Source of the DNA: Parcubacteria group bacterium Athens0714_16
Lineage (GTDB): Bacteria; Patescibacteriota; Minisyncoccia; Phycocordibacterales; 21-14-all-36-13
Length of the DNA stretch: 51,281 nt
Assembly (NCBI GenBank): GCA_007376805.1
Contig: VMGX01000003.1
Coordinates: 1-51,281, forward strand
Direction: 5' to 3'
Part shown: positions 9,765-17,993 of the stretch, piece by piece
Position numbering within the stretch: the first letter of the stretch is position 1
How the letters are laid out: every line of letters starts with the position of its first letter
Program-made: the position numbers and the translations under genes
The notes under the pieces: model-generated
Told to the model about the DNA's origin: nothing
The model's database searches: none
The model's input: the letters and a program-made list of their open reading frames with translations, nothing else

Positions 9765-10867
9765 TAAAACAGCCTTCCTATATCGTTATATGTGACTGCA
9801 ATCATAAGAGCTATCAACAAAAGAAAACCTATCATATTTATAACATTCGCAATTTTTGGTTTTATATCTGAGCCCTTTATTTTTTCAATCAATACAAATA
9901 AAATTCTACCGCCGTCCAACGCAGGAAAAGGTATTATATTTAAAATGGCTAAGTTTATTGAAATAAAAGCAACAAACATTAATAAATTTACAATTCCAAA
10001 ACTCCACGCATCTCCAACTAAACTTATTATTCCGATCGGGCCGGCAACACTTAATAAATTTGCCCTACCCATAAAAATACTGCCAATTAGTGCCACCATA
10101 TTAACAACAATTTCTTCGATTATTTTATACGTTAGTTTTAATGCTTCAAGCGGAACTTTATAAATTGGTATTTTTGCAATACCAACAACGCCCATTGAAA
10201 TCCCTATTGCTTGTTTTTCCTCTACAATTCCTTTTATTGGTTTTGCAATAATATTTTCTATATTATTATTTCTTTTATATGTAATATCTACACCAGAACT
10301 ATTACTATTGGCAATTAAATTTTCAAAAGAAGAAACTGTTATATCTTTATCGGAAAGAGTTGTTTTTTCAGTTTTTGCAGAAATAACTTCATCTCCCACC
10401 TTTAACCCGGACAACTCAGCGGGTGAATTTGGTAAAACTTCAAGAATTAAAATCTTTTGATTTTCAATAGTTCCTGCATTATCTTCAGAAACAGCCGTTG
10501 GTAAACCGCTTAATAAACTTATAGAAATTAAAATCCAAGCAAAAATTATATTGAACAGAACACCTGCAGATAAAACAATCGCTTGAACCCATTTTGGTTT
10601 ATTTACAAAACTTCTGCGACTATCTGGGCCACTAATTGAATCTTTGTCGGGTGTCTCGCCAAAAATTTTCACAAAACCACCAAACGGAATTGCATTTATA
10701 CTATAGGTAGTTTCACTCTTCTTAGATTTAAAACCAAAAATTTTTGGCGGAAAGCCAATGCCAAATTCATCAACCCTTATTCCAGATTTTTTTGCAACAA
10801 TAAAATGTCCAAACTCATGGACTAATATAAGAACTGCCAAGATTATTATAAAAATTATTACTGTCAT
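9764..10867 (-). CDS. rseP: RseP/site-2 family zinc metalloprotease
   Basis: HEFGHF zinc motif, PDZ-like middle, FPALDGGRILFVLIE second metal motif. Confidence 0.9.
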   Translation of the reverse strand: MTVIIFIIILAVLILVHEFGHFIVAKKSGIRVDEFGIGFPPKIFGFKSKKSETTYSINAIPFGGFVKIFGETPDKDSISGPDSRRSFVNKPKWVQAIVLSAGVLFNIIFAWILISISLLSGLPTAVSEDNAGTIENQKILILEVLPNSPAELSGLKVGDEVISAKTEKTTLSDKDITVSSFENLIANSNSSGVDITYKRNNNIENIIAKPIKGIVEEKQAIGISMGVVGIAKIPIYKVPLEALKLTYKIIEEIVVNMVALIGSIFMGRANLLSVAGPIGIISLVGDAWSFGIVNLLMFVAFISINLAILNIIPFPALDGGRILFVLIEKIKGSDIKPKIANVINMIGFLLLIALMIAVTYNDIGRLF

Positions 10868-10870
10868 TTA

Positions 10871-11422
10871 TTAATTTTCTATTTCGTTTTTCTTTTTTTC
10901 GTAAATTAAATCTAATTCTTTATTTGTTTCATCTATAATTTTTTGAAGTTTGTCTTTTATTGTATATTTTTCATCTTCGCCAATTTGTTTATTTTTTTCT
11001 TTTTCCTGTGTATCACTCCAAACCTTATCTCTTTCCGTTCTAACGGATATTCTTGCTTCTTCAAGTTTTGTTTTTGCCACTTTCAAAAGTGATGCCCTTG
11101 TTTCCGATGTAAGATCTGGAAATATAACCCTAATTCCTTTATCATCAACAGAAACAGAAATTCCCAGATTTGAGGAACTTATAGCATTCTCAATACTTTT
11201 TAATTGAGACCTGTCCCATGGAGTTATCCTCAGTGTTCTTGCATCTTCGTTCGTAATATTTGCGATTTGATTTATATGCATTCTGGAACCATATGAATCA
11301 ACTGTTATTGAATCAAGAATTGCAGAAGTTGCTCTTCCTGTTCTTATAGAAGAAAATTCTTTTTTAAGCCACTCCTTTATTTCTTCAATCTTCTTTTTAA
11401 AATTTTGTATGTTTGATTCCAT
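10871..11422 (-). CDS. frr: ribosome recycling factor
   Basis: EWLKKEFSSIRTGRATSAILDSITVDSYGSRMHINQIANI; start moved to ATG at 11422 (MESNIQNFKKK). Confidence 0.93.
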   Translation of the reverse strand: MESNIQNFKKKIEEIKEWLKKEFSSIRTGRATSAILDSITVDSYGSRMHINQIANITNEDARTLRITPWDRSQLKSIENAISSSNLGISVSVDDKGIRVIFPDLTSETRASLLKVAKTKLEEARISVRTERDKVWSDTQEKEKNKQIGEDEKYTIKDKLQKIIDETNKELDLIYEKKKNEIEN

Positions 11423-11595
11423 CCTGTAGTGAAATTTCAAATTGTTTTTTATTAATTTTTTTAAAACAATTCGAAACTCTATTATTAAATGATCATATAT
11501 TATGCTAAAGCCTAACACCTTTTAAAAAACAAATTAATGATTTGAAATTCTACTACGGGATTCCATAACCAATATTATAACAAATATAATAAAAT

Positions 11596-11637
11596 CATCC
11601 CAATAGTAGAGCAAAGCTCACTACGGGACAGGTAAAA
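11596..11637 (+). repeat. 42-bp repeat, copy 1
   Basis: CATCCCAATAGTAGAGCAAAGCTCACTACGGGACAGGTAAAA; inverted copy at 14005-14046 with 2 differences. Confidence 0.75.
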
Positions 11638-11656
11638 GCACCAAAATATAAAAACA

Positions 11657-11696
11657 AAAACCATTCTCTAATCCAACGGAATTAGAGAATGGTTTT
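11657..11696. repeat. CCATTCTCTAA hairpin, copy 1
   Basis: AAAACCATTCTCTAAtccaacggaaTTAGAGAATGGTTTT; near-identical inverted copy at 19944-19985. Confidence 0.75.
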
Positions 11697-11710
11697 GAAA
11701 ATAAATAAAA

Positions 11711-11733
11711 AACCCCGTAGTAAATACGGGGTA
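11711..11733 (-). terminator. Rho-independent terminator
   Basis: ACCCCGTAgtaaaTACGGGGT downstream of the minus-strand gene 11741-11980. Confidence 0.65.
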
Positions 11734-11740
11734 AACTTAA

Positions 11741-11980
11741 TCATTCTTGTTTTTTTGGAAGTTCAAATGGTAGTTCAAATTCTTCTTCCCAAACCAATTT
11801 TGGTTTTTCTACTATTGGTTTGTAATAATCATCATATCTAGTAGTTAATTTTTTAAGTTTTCTTAGTGCCTCTTCAAGTGCTTTTTCTTTGTCTTCTCTA
11901 CGATTAGTCCTTAATTGGAATTCGTAAAGACGATTATCTGCCCCAAAAGAACCGCCACAAACAATCTTTAAAAACCACAT
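11741..11980 (-). CDS. hypothetical protein (79 aa)
   Basis: TTGACA/TATAAA upstream, AGGAG ribosome-binding site, terminator downstream. Confidence 0.6.
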   Translation of the reverse strand: MWFLKIVCGGSFGADNRLYEFQLRTNRREDKEKALEEALRKLKKLTTRYDDYYKPIVEKPKLVWEEEFELPFELPKKQE

Positions 11981-12037
11981 AATAACTCCTATCTCTTGTT
12001 AAAAAACCTTTTTTCTAACTTCTTTTTATACTCTTTT

Positions 12038-12739
12038 TTACCTTTTGTCAATAGTTTCTGGAGTAATAAGCGCTATATGTTCCAAAAGTAATTTTACAGA
12101 AGGAGCTCTATCATTTAAATAATCCCTACATTTTATTATTTCTTCGAGTGTTTCTGCTTGTTCTTTTGATGAAAAATCAATTTTTTCTCTTAAAATTACT
12201 TCGAGGTTGTTTAAAAATGAAATCGCTTTTTCTTTGTCCTTATCTTCTGTTATTCCTTTTAATAATTTTAATCTTCCTGCTTTTTTTGTATTTAAAAATT
12301 TTTCTACTAATTCTAAATCGTTCGTCTCATTTTTGTCTTGATTCGTATTTTTGATTATTAACATTCTTGACTTAAGTGTCGGCAGAAAAATTTCTGATGA
12401 ATCAGCGACTATAAAAAAATGTGTTCCGGCTGTAGGTTCTTCAAAAAGCTTTAATAATGAATTTTGCGCCTCCGTGGTCATTGAATTACAACTCAAAATA
12501 AAAATCTTTTTATCACCAAAAGATTTTCTTGTTTGTATATCTTTTATTTTTCTCGCCTCATCAATACCAAAGCTTCCGTATTTTTCATTCCAAAAATCTG
12601 GGTTGCCTTGAATCTTAAAATTCAAATCAACTTCTATAAATTTACAGATTTGCCCAACAACAACATCACTATCCCCTTCTATTAAATAGGCGTGGTGCAA
12701 ACTTTTATTTTTTCTGTAAATATCTTGGATTTCTTTCAT
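12038..12739 (-). CDS. holB: DNA polymerase III delta-prime-like subunit
   Basis: HHAYLIEGD...IDEARKIKDIQTRKSFGDKKIFILSCNSMTTEAQNSLLKLFEEPTAGTHFFIV. Confidence 0.8.
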   Translation of the reverse strand: MKEIQDIYRKNKSLHHAYLIEGDSDVVVGQICKFIEVDLNFKIQGNPDFWNEKYGSFGIDEARKIKDIQTRKSFGDKKIFILSCNSMTTEAQNSLLKLFEEPTAGTHFFIVADSSEIFLPTLKSRMLIIKNTNQDKNETNDLELVEKFLNTKKAGRLKLLKGITEDKDKEKAISFLNNLEVILREKIDFSSKEQAETLEEIIKCRDYLNDRAPSVKLLLEHIALITPETIDKR

Positions 12740-12802
12740 GTGTTTATATTATAAATGAAAAATGTCCTCGTGGGCATCTAAAGAAATAAAAAAATATTAT
12801 GG

Positions 12803-12831
12803 ATGAAAAAGCTCTCCCAGAGCTTTTTCAT
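12803..12831 (-). repeat. stop-linked hairpin followed by CCATAAT
   Basis: minus strand ATGAAAAAGCTCTgggAGAGCTTTTTCAT-CCATAATATTTTTTT directly after the mreB2 TAG. Confidence 0.7.
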
Positions 12832-12833
12832 TT

Positions 12834-13847
12834 CTACCTCTTCGCAATTATACTTTTTTTATATACATCAAGATGTTCAAGTGCAATACCCGTTCCTTTT
12901 GCAACACAAAGTAATGGGTCTTCCGCCATGAATGCCTTCACACCGGTTCTTCTAAAAACCAACTCTGGGAAATTTCTCAATTGAGATGTCCCACCTGTCA
13001 TTACAATACCTTTATCAATAATATCAGACGCAAGTTCTGGAGGTGTTTCCTGCAATACAGATTTTATTGCTTTTATTATTTCATTTAACTCATTTCTCAT
13101 TGATTTAACTATTTCATTTGTTGAAATATCTAATGAGCGAGGTAGCCCAGAAACAAAATCTCTTCCTTTTATTGTCATAGTTTTGTCTTCTTCAACTGTT
13201 ATCGCAGAACCTATATTTATTTTTATTTCCTCCGCGGTTTTTTCTCCTATTGATAAATTAAAATTCTTTTTTACATAGTCCGCAATCGCTTGATCTATTC
13301 TGTTTCCCGCACATTTAACAGAAGTTGAAGCAACAATCCCACCAAGTGAAATAACCGCAACATCTGTCGTCCCACCACCTATATCAACAACCATATGACC
13401 TTCTGCTTTTTGAATTGGAATACCGGCACCTATCGCCGCAAGAATCGGTTCTTTAACAATGTATGCACTTTTTGCTCCTGCCTTCATAACCGCTTCTATA
13501 ACAGCTCTTCTTTCAGTTGAAGAAACACCGGCGGGGACAGAAACCAAAACCTCAGGTTTAAAAAATGACCACTTGCCAAGCGCCTTGCTTATATAATATT
13601 CAAGCATCGCTTCTGTAACTCTGTAATCAGCAATAACTCCGTCCTTCATCGGTTTATACGCAATAATATCGTCTGGAGTTTTTCCAACCATATTTTTTGC
13701 TTCTATTCCAACTGCTAAAATTTTGTCATCGTGAATTGAAACAGCAACAACAGATGGTTCGTTTAAAACAATTTTTTTACCAGGAACATACACGAGTGTG
13801 TTCGCAGTCCCTAAATCTATTCCTAATTTTTTTGAAAAAAAACTCAT
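12834..13847 (-). CDS. mreB: second MreB-family actin-like protein
   Basis: GIDLGTANTLVYVPGKKIVLNEPSVVAV, DIGGGTTDVAVISLGG, GIVMTGGTSQLRNFPEL. Confidence 0.93.
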   Translation of the reverse strand: MSFFSKKLGIDLGTANTLVYVPGKKIVLNEPSVVAVSIHDDKILAVGIEAKNMVGKTPDDIIAYKPMKDGVIADYRVTEAMLEYYISKALGKWSFFKPEVLVSVPAGVSSTERRAVIEAVMKAGAKSAYIVKEPILAAIGAGIPIQKAEGHMVVDIGGGTTDVAVISLGGIVASTSVKCAGNRIDQAIADYVKKNFNLSIGEKTAEEIKINIGSAITVEEDKTMTIKGRDFVSGLPRSLDISTNEIVKSMRNELNEIIKAIKSVLQETPPELASDIIDKGIVMTGGTSQLRNFPELVFRRTGVKAFMAEDPLLCVAKGTGIALEHLDVYKKSIIAKR

Positions 13848-13970
13848 CCCGTTTAGAAGCAGGAAATCTTTAGATTTCCGTAGTTAATTTTAATAAACAA
13901 TGACTTTTTGATATATAACATTCTACTACTTCCCGTGGTTATATTAACTGTGTGACTTCTAACGGGATTC
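13845..13970 (-). repeat. inverted repeat enclosing the mreB2 leader and start codon
   Basis: ATCCCGTTtAGAAG (around 13845-13858) pairs with CTTCTAACGGGAT (around 13957-13969); includes internal GGAAATCTttaGATTTCC. Confidence 0.6.
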
Positions 13971-14004
13971 ATGATTTTGTTTTTATGTTTTTGTGATTTG
14001 GAGA

Positions 14005-14046
14005 TTTTACCTGTCCCGTAGTGAGCTCTGCTCTACTACTGGGATG
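14005..14046 (-). repeat. 42-bp repeat, copy 2, overlapping murA stop
   Basis: minus strand CATCCCAGTAGTAGAGCAGAGCTCACTACGGGACAGGTAAAA. Confidence 0.75.
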
Positions 14047-15358
14047 ATTCTGTACGTTTTATATCAACCCCTATCCCCGATAATTTTCCTTCAATATTTT
14101 CATAACCCCTGTCTATATAATAAACATTATCAATTTCTGATTCTCCTTTCGCAATAATTGAAGCAATCACAAACGCAAGACCAGCACGAATATCTGGGCT
14201 CTCAAGTTTTTTACCTTTCAATTTTCTCGGCCCTTTAATTTCTATTTTATAAGGATTCCAAACTAATATCTCGGCACCCATTCTAACAAGATTTTCCGTG
14301 TAATTTAATCGTCCCTCAAATATCGTCTCAAACATAGTACTTTCTCCTTGTGCCTGAGTCAAAAAAATAGTCATCGGCGCCTGTAAATCTGTCGGAAAAC
14401 CGGGATATTCATGTGTTTTTATATTAACACCATTAAAAATCTGTTTTGAATTATTATTTTCTACAATAATTTCATTTTTAGTTGTTTTAATATTTACACC
14501 CGATTCTTTTAAAATATTTATTACTACCTCCATGTCATCTGGATTACATTTTTCAATAACCATTTTTTTTGCAGAAAGAGCGCCTAATATAAGAAAACTT
14601 CCTGTTTCAATTCTGTCAGGCATCGTAACATATTTTATTTTTTTATCTTTCAAAAGACCGCTTCCAATTATTTTGATTGTTGACGTTCCAGCTCCATTTA
14701 TTTTTGCTCCATGAGATACAAGAAAATCAGCTAAATTTTTTATCTCCGGTTCCATTGCACAATTCTTTAGCACTGTTTTTCCTTTTGCTAAAACGCCCGC
14801 CATTAAAAACGTTTCCGTGGCGGTATGACTTTGTAAATTAAAAAATATTTCAGCTCCATTTAATTTCCCATTTTTTGTGTAAATTTTATAGCCATCATTC
14901 TCATCTTTTATTTCAGCACCCATTTTTTCAAATCCATTCACAAATAAATCTATTGGTCTTTTTCCTATTACACATCCGCCTGGGTGAGGAAAATGAACTT
15001 CTCCAAACCTTGCGAGCATTGGGCCAGTTAAAAGAATAGATGCTCTCATTTTTTTTGAAATCTCTTTATTTAGTTCTTTGTTAAATTGTTTTTTTATTTT
15101 AAAAGAATATGTATTTTTATTCTTCTGTTCAACTCCAACCCCAATCTGTTCAAGTAGTTCGCCCATTCTTTTTACATCTTCTATTTCAGGAACATTTGTC
15201 GCAGTAAATCCATCTTCAAATAATATTGAAGATGCCATTATTGGTAAAACAACATTTTTTGCGCCACTAATACTTATACTTCCACTCAGTGTTTTTCTGC
15301 CAGCAAGTCCTTTTATCACAAATTTTTCCTTTTTAATAGTTTCTTCCATTACTATCAT
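14036..15358 (-). CDS. murA: UDP-N-acetylglucosamine 1-carboxyvinyltransferase
   Basis: SGAKNVVLPIMASSIL, HPGGCVIGKRPIDL, FPTDLQAPM motifs. Confidence 0.93.
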   Translation of the reverse strand: MIVMEETIKKEKFVIKGLAGRKTLSGSISISGAKNVVLPIMASSILFEDGFTATNVPEIEDVKRMGELLEQIGVGVEQKNKNTYSFKIKKQFNKELNKEISKKMRASILLTGPMLARFGEVHFPHPGGCVIGKRPIDLFVNGFEKMGAEIKDENDGYKIYTKNGKLNGAEIFFNLQSHTATETFLMAGVLAKGKTVLKNCAMEPEIKNLADFLVSHGAKINGAGTSTIKIIGSGLLKDKKIKYVTMPDRIETGSFLILGALSAKKMVIEKCNPDDMEVVINILKESGVNIKTTKNEIIVENNNSKQIFNGVNIKTHEYPGFPTDLQAPMTIFLTQAQGESTMFETIFEGRLNYTENLVRMGAEILVWNPYKIEIKGPRKLKGKKLESPDIRAGLAFVIASIIAKGESEIDNVYYIDRGYENIEGKLSGIGVDIKRTESSQ

Positions 15359-15383
15359 TCTACCTTTTTAAAACAAAAATAAA

Positions 15384-15407
15384 AACCCCGCTGTGTGCGG
15401 GGTGTTT
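15384..15407 (-). terminator. Rho-independent terminator
   Basis: AACCCCGCtgtGTGCGGGGT-type hairpin between 15415-15855 and murA. Confidence 0.6.
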
Positions 15408-15414
15408 TGAACTA

Positions 15415-15855
15415 CTATACAACTTTAAATTTTAGGAAAACATTACCTTCTCCAATAAACTCATCTATCCAATTGCAACTTGTTCTCCAGCGAGCATTTA
15501 AATCCTTACTAAAAAATAAAGTTGGAATAAATGCTCTTTGACAGGCTATTCTTAATGTCCCGGGAAACAAAATTTTATAATCCTTCAGCTCTTCAGTTAA
15601 AGAATGAGAATTTATTAGTGAGAGGGCATGATATAGTCCAAGATTAAACCCCATGTCTCTCGAATCTCTTATTAAAGAAAGGGGTTTTATTATGCCTTTT
15701 ACTAAAATTGGTTTTAAAATCAATTTTCCATTTGGGATACACCCAACATCGTTTATTGTTTTAACATCCCCTTCGTCAACATAACGTATTACATTGCCGG
15801 TTCCAGTATCTTCTATTTGAACCGTGAAGGGTTCAAATATAGTTAATGTTTCCAT
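15415..15855 (-). CDS. hypothetical protein (146 aa)
   Basis: GGAGAAAAAATGG start context, no family recognised. Confidence 0.6.
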   Translation of the reverse strand: METLTIFEPFTVQIEDTGTGNVIRYVDEGDVKTINDVGCIPNGKLILKPILVKGIIKPLSLIRDSRDMGFNLGLYHALSLINSHSLTEELKDYKILFPGTLRIACQRAFIPTLFFSKDLNARWRTSCNWIDEFIGEGNVFLKFKVV

Positions 15856-16030
15856 TTTTTCTCCTATAAATTAATTTAAAATAACTTATTTCAATCTAAA
15901 TATACATCTCTAACCAAAAAAGTAAAGAACCCTATTAAAAATTCCCAAAGGTTGAGTTTTTGTGTTATTTTTGTAAATATAATATGTAGTCGTCTTTCTT
16001 AAATTCAGAATCTCCCAAATAAAATTTTGA

Positions 16031-17983
16031 ATGAGTTTAAACAAGCAAATGTATATAATAAACGTAATCCCAATATCTAAAAGTATCCAGAAAGAAACTC
16101 TTTCTTATTTTTCAAAGAAAAAGATTCTGGCTGGTTCTGTAATAAAAATTTCATTAAGAAATAAAATCGTTCTCGGTATTGTTGTTTCTACGAAAGATAT
16201 CAGAGAAATGAAAACATCAATAAAAACAGCTGACTTTAAAATGAAAAAGATAACTGATGATTCATCATTCGAAATTTTTACACAAGAATTTATATCAGCT
16301 ACACAAAAAATATCTGATTATTATGCATCTTCCTCTGGGGTAATACTCAATTCTTTAATGCCAGCAGTTATCTTACAAAATCCAAAAGAAGTTTCAATAA
16401 AGATTAAATTTAAATGCTCTGGGGGAGCATTTAAATCCATAATCAATAAAAAAATAGCAGACATATCTGCTATACAAGATACAAACACAGAGAGAGTTTC
16501 TAGATACAAGAATATTGTCAGAGAGGAATTTGCAAAAGGACATTCTGTTTTTATGTGTGCACCAACAATAAATGATATTGAATATTTATTAAATTCAGTT
16601 GAAAAAGGTTTGGAAGAATATACATTTGTATTACATAGTTATCTAAGCAAAAAAATACTTCTTTCAACTTGGAATGATATTTGCAACAAAAAACATCCGG
16701 TCGTTATAATAGGGACTGGAAAATTTTTATCTGTTCCAAGAAATGATATAAAAACAATAATAATTGAAAAAGAAAATTCGTATTCCTACAAAATGGACAC
16801 GCGACCGTTTCTGGATATAAGAAAATTTGCAGAAGTTTTTGCAAAAGAAATAGACGCAAAAATAATTTTAGGAGATGATGTTTTGAGAACAGAAACACTT
16901 TGGAGATATAAAGAAGGAAAAATTTCTGAGGAGGGGCATGTAAAAATAAGATACGATAACAGGGCGCGTGTTGTAATTGAAAATCTTTCACAAAAAAAAG
17001 ATTTGAATGCACAAGTAAAACAAGCCGAGGAGAACAAATTTAAAATATTTGGAGAAGAATTAGATAAAATAATAAAAGGTTTATCAGAAAAAAAAGAAAA
17101 ATTATTTTTATTCACAGTAAGAAAGGGCCTACACCCAATAGTTCTATGTAGCGACTGTGGTGCGATAGTTAGGTGTGAAAATTGTAATAGCCCCGTTATT
17201 TTATATAGCCAAGGCGAAAAAAGATTTTTATCTTGCAATTTGTGTAATAAAAAAAGAGAAGTAGACAAAAAATGTAGAACCTGCAACAGCTGGCGACTTG
17301 ATGCGTTTGGTATCGGAATAGATTTGATAGAGAAAAAAATAAAAGAAGAATATAAAAATATACCCATATTCAAAATAGACAGCGATTCTGTAAAAACACA
17401 CAAAAAAGCACTGCTGGTTGTGAAGTCATTTAACGAATCAGAATATGGAATACTTCTCTCAACAGAGATGGGATTAAACTATATTAAAAAAGATATAGAA
17501 AATAGTGTCATTATTTCTATGGATTCACTTTTTTCCATCCCAAATTTTTATATGAGTGAAAAAATATTTTCTATAATAACCCAAATAAAATTATTCACAC
17601 AAAATAACCTAATAATACAAACTAGAAATTCTGATGAAAATCTTATAAAACTTGCATCGGAAGGAAATGTCGGGGAATTTTATAGAAATGAAATAGAAAA
17701 CAGAAAAAAATTCGCATATCCTCCATTTTCAAAATTTATAAAAATATCCGTATCAGAAAAAAGAGAATTTATTCAAAAATATATAGATATTATCAAGACA
17801 GAGCTCAAAGAGTATAATATAAGCGTTTATCCTTCTTATCGTTCAAGAATTAAAAATAACCAGGTAATGAATTTCTTAATATCAATTCCGGAAGAAAAAT
17901 GGGTTGATAATAATCTTTTACAAAAACTTCGATTTTTACCACAAAAATTTTCAATTGAAGTTGACCCAGAAAATCTTCTATAG
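16031..17983 (+). CDS. priA: PriA-like primosomal protein N', degenerate helicase
   Basis: zinc-finger CSDC..CENC..CNLC..CRTC; FGIGIDLIEKKIKEEYKNIPIFKIDSDSV; KKFAYPPFSKFIKI; directly upstream of def-fmt as in many bacteria. Confidence 0.8.
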   Translation: MSLNKQMYIINVIPISKSIQKETLSYFSKKKILAGSVIKISLRNKIVLGIVVSTKDIREMKTSIKTADFKMKKITDDSSFEIFTQEFISATQKISDYYASSSGVILNSLMPAVILQNPKEVSIKIKFKCSGGAFKSIINKKIADISAIQDTNTERVSRYKNIVREEFAKGHSVFMCAPTINDIEYLLNSVEKGLEEYTFVLHSYLSKKILLSTWNDICNKKHPVVIIGTGKFLSVPRNDIKTIIIEKENSYSYKMDTRPFLDIRKFAEVFAKEIDAKIILGDDVLRTETLWRYKEGKISEEGHVKIRYDNRARVVIENLSQKKDLNAQVKQAEENKFKIFGEELDKIIKGLSEKKEKLFLFTVRKGLHPIVLCSDCGAIVRCENCNSPVILYSQGEKRFLSCNLCNKKREVDKKCRTCNSWRLDAFGIGIDLIEKKIKEEYKNIPIFKIDSDSVKTHKKALLVVKSFNESEYGILLSTEMGLNYIKKDIENSVIISMDSLFSIPNFYMSEKIFSIITQIKLFTQNNLIIQTRNSDENLIKLASEGNVGEFYRNEIENRKKFAYPPFSKFIKISVSEKREFIQKYIDIIKTELKEYNISVYPSYRSRIKNNQVMNFLISIPEEKWVDNNLLQKLRFLPQKFSIEVDPENLL

Positions 17984-17993
17984 ATAAATTCAA

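Noticed and set aside
16704-17403. Antisense ORFs inside priA (102 and 205 aa)
   Set aside because: Low-complexity Phe/Leu-rich translations opposite a recognisable gene; no start context.
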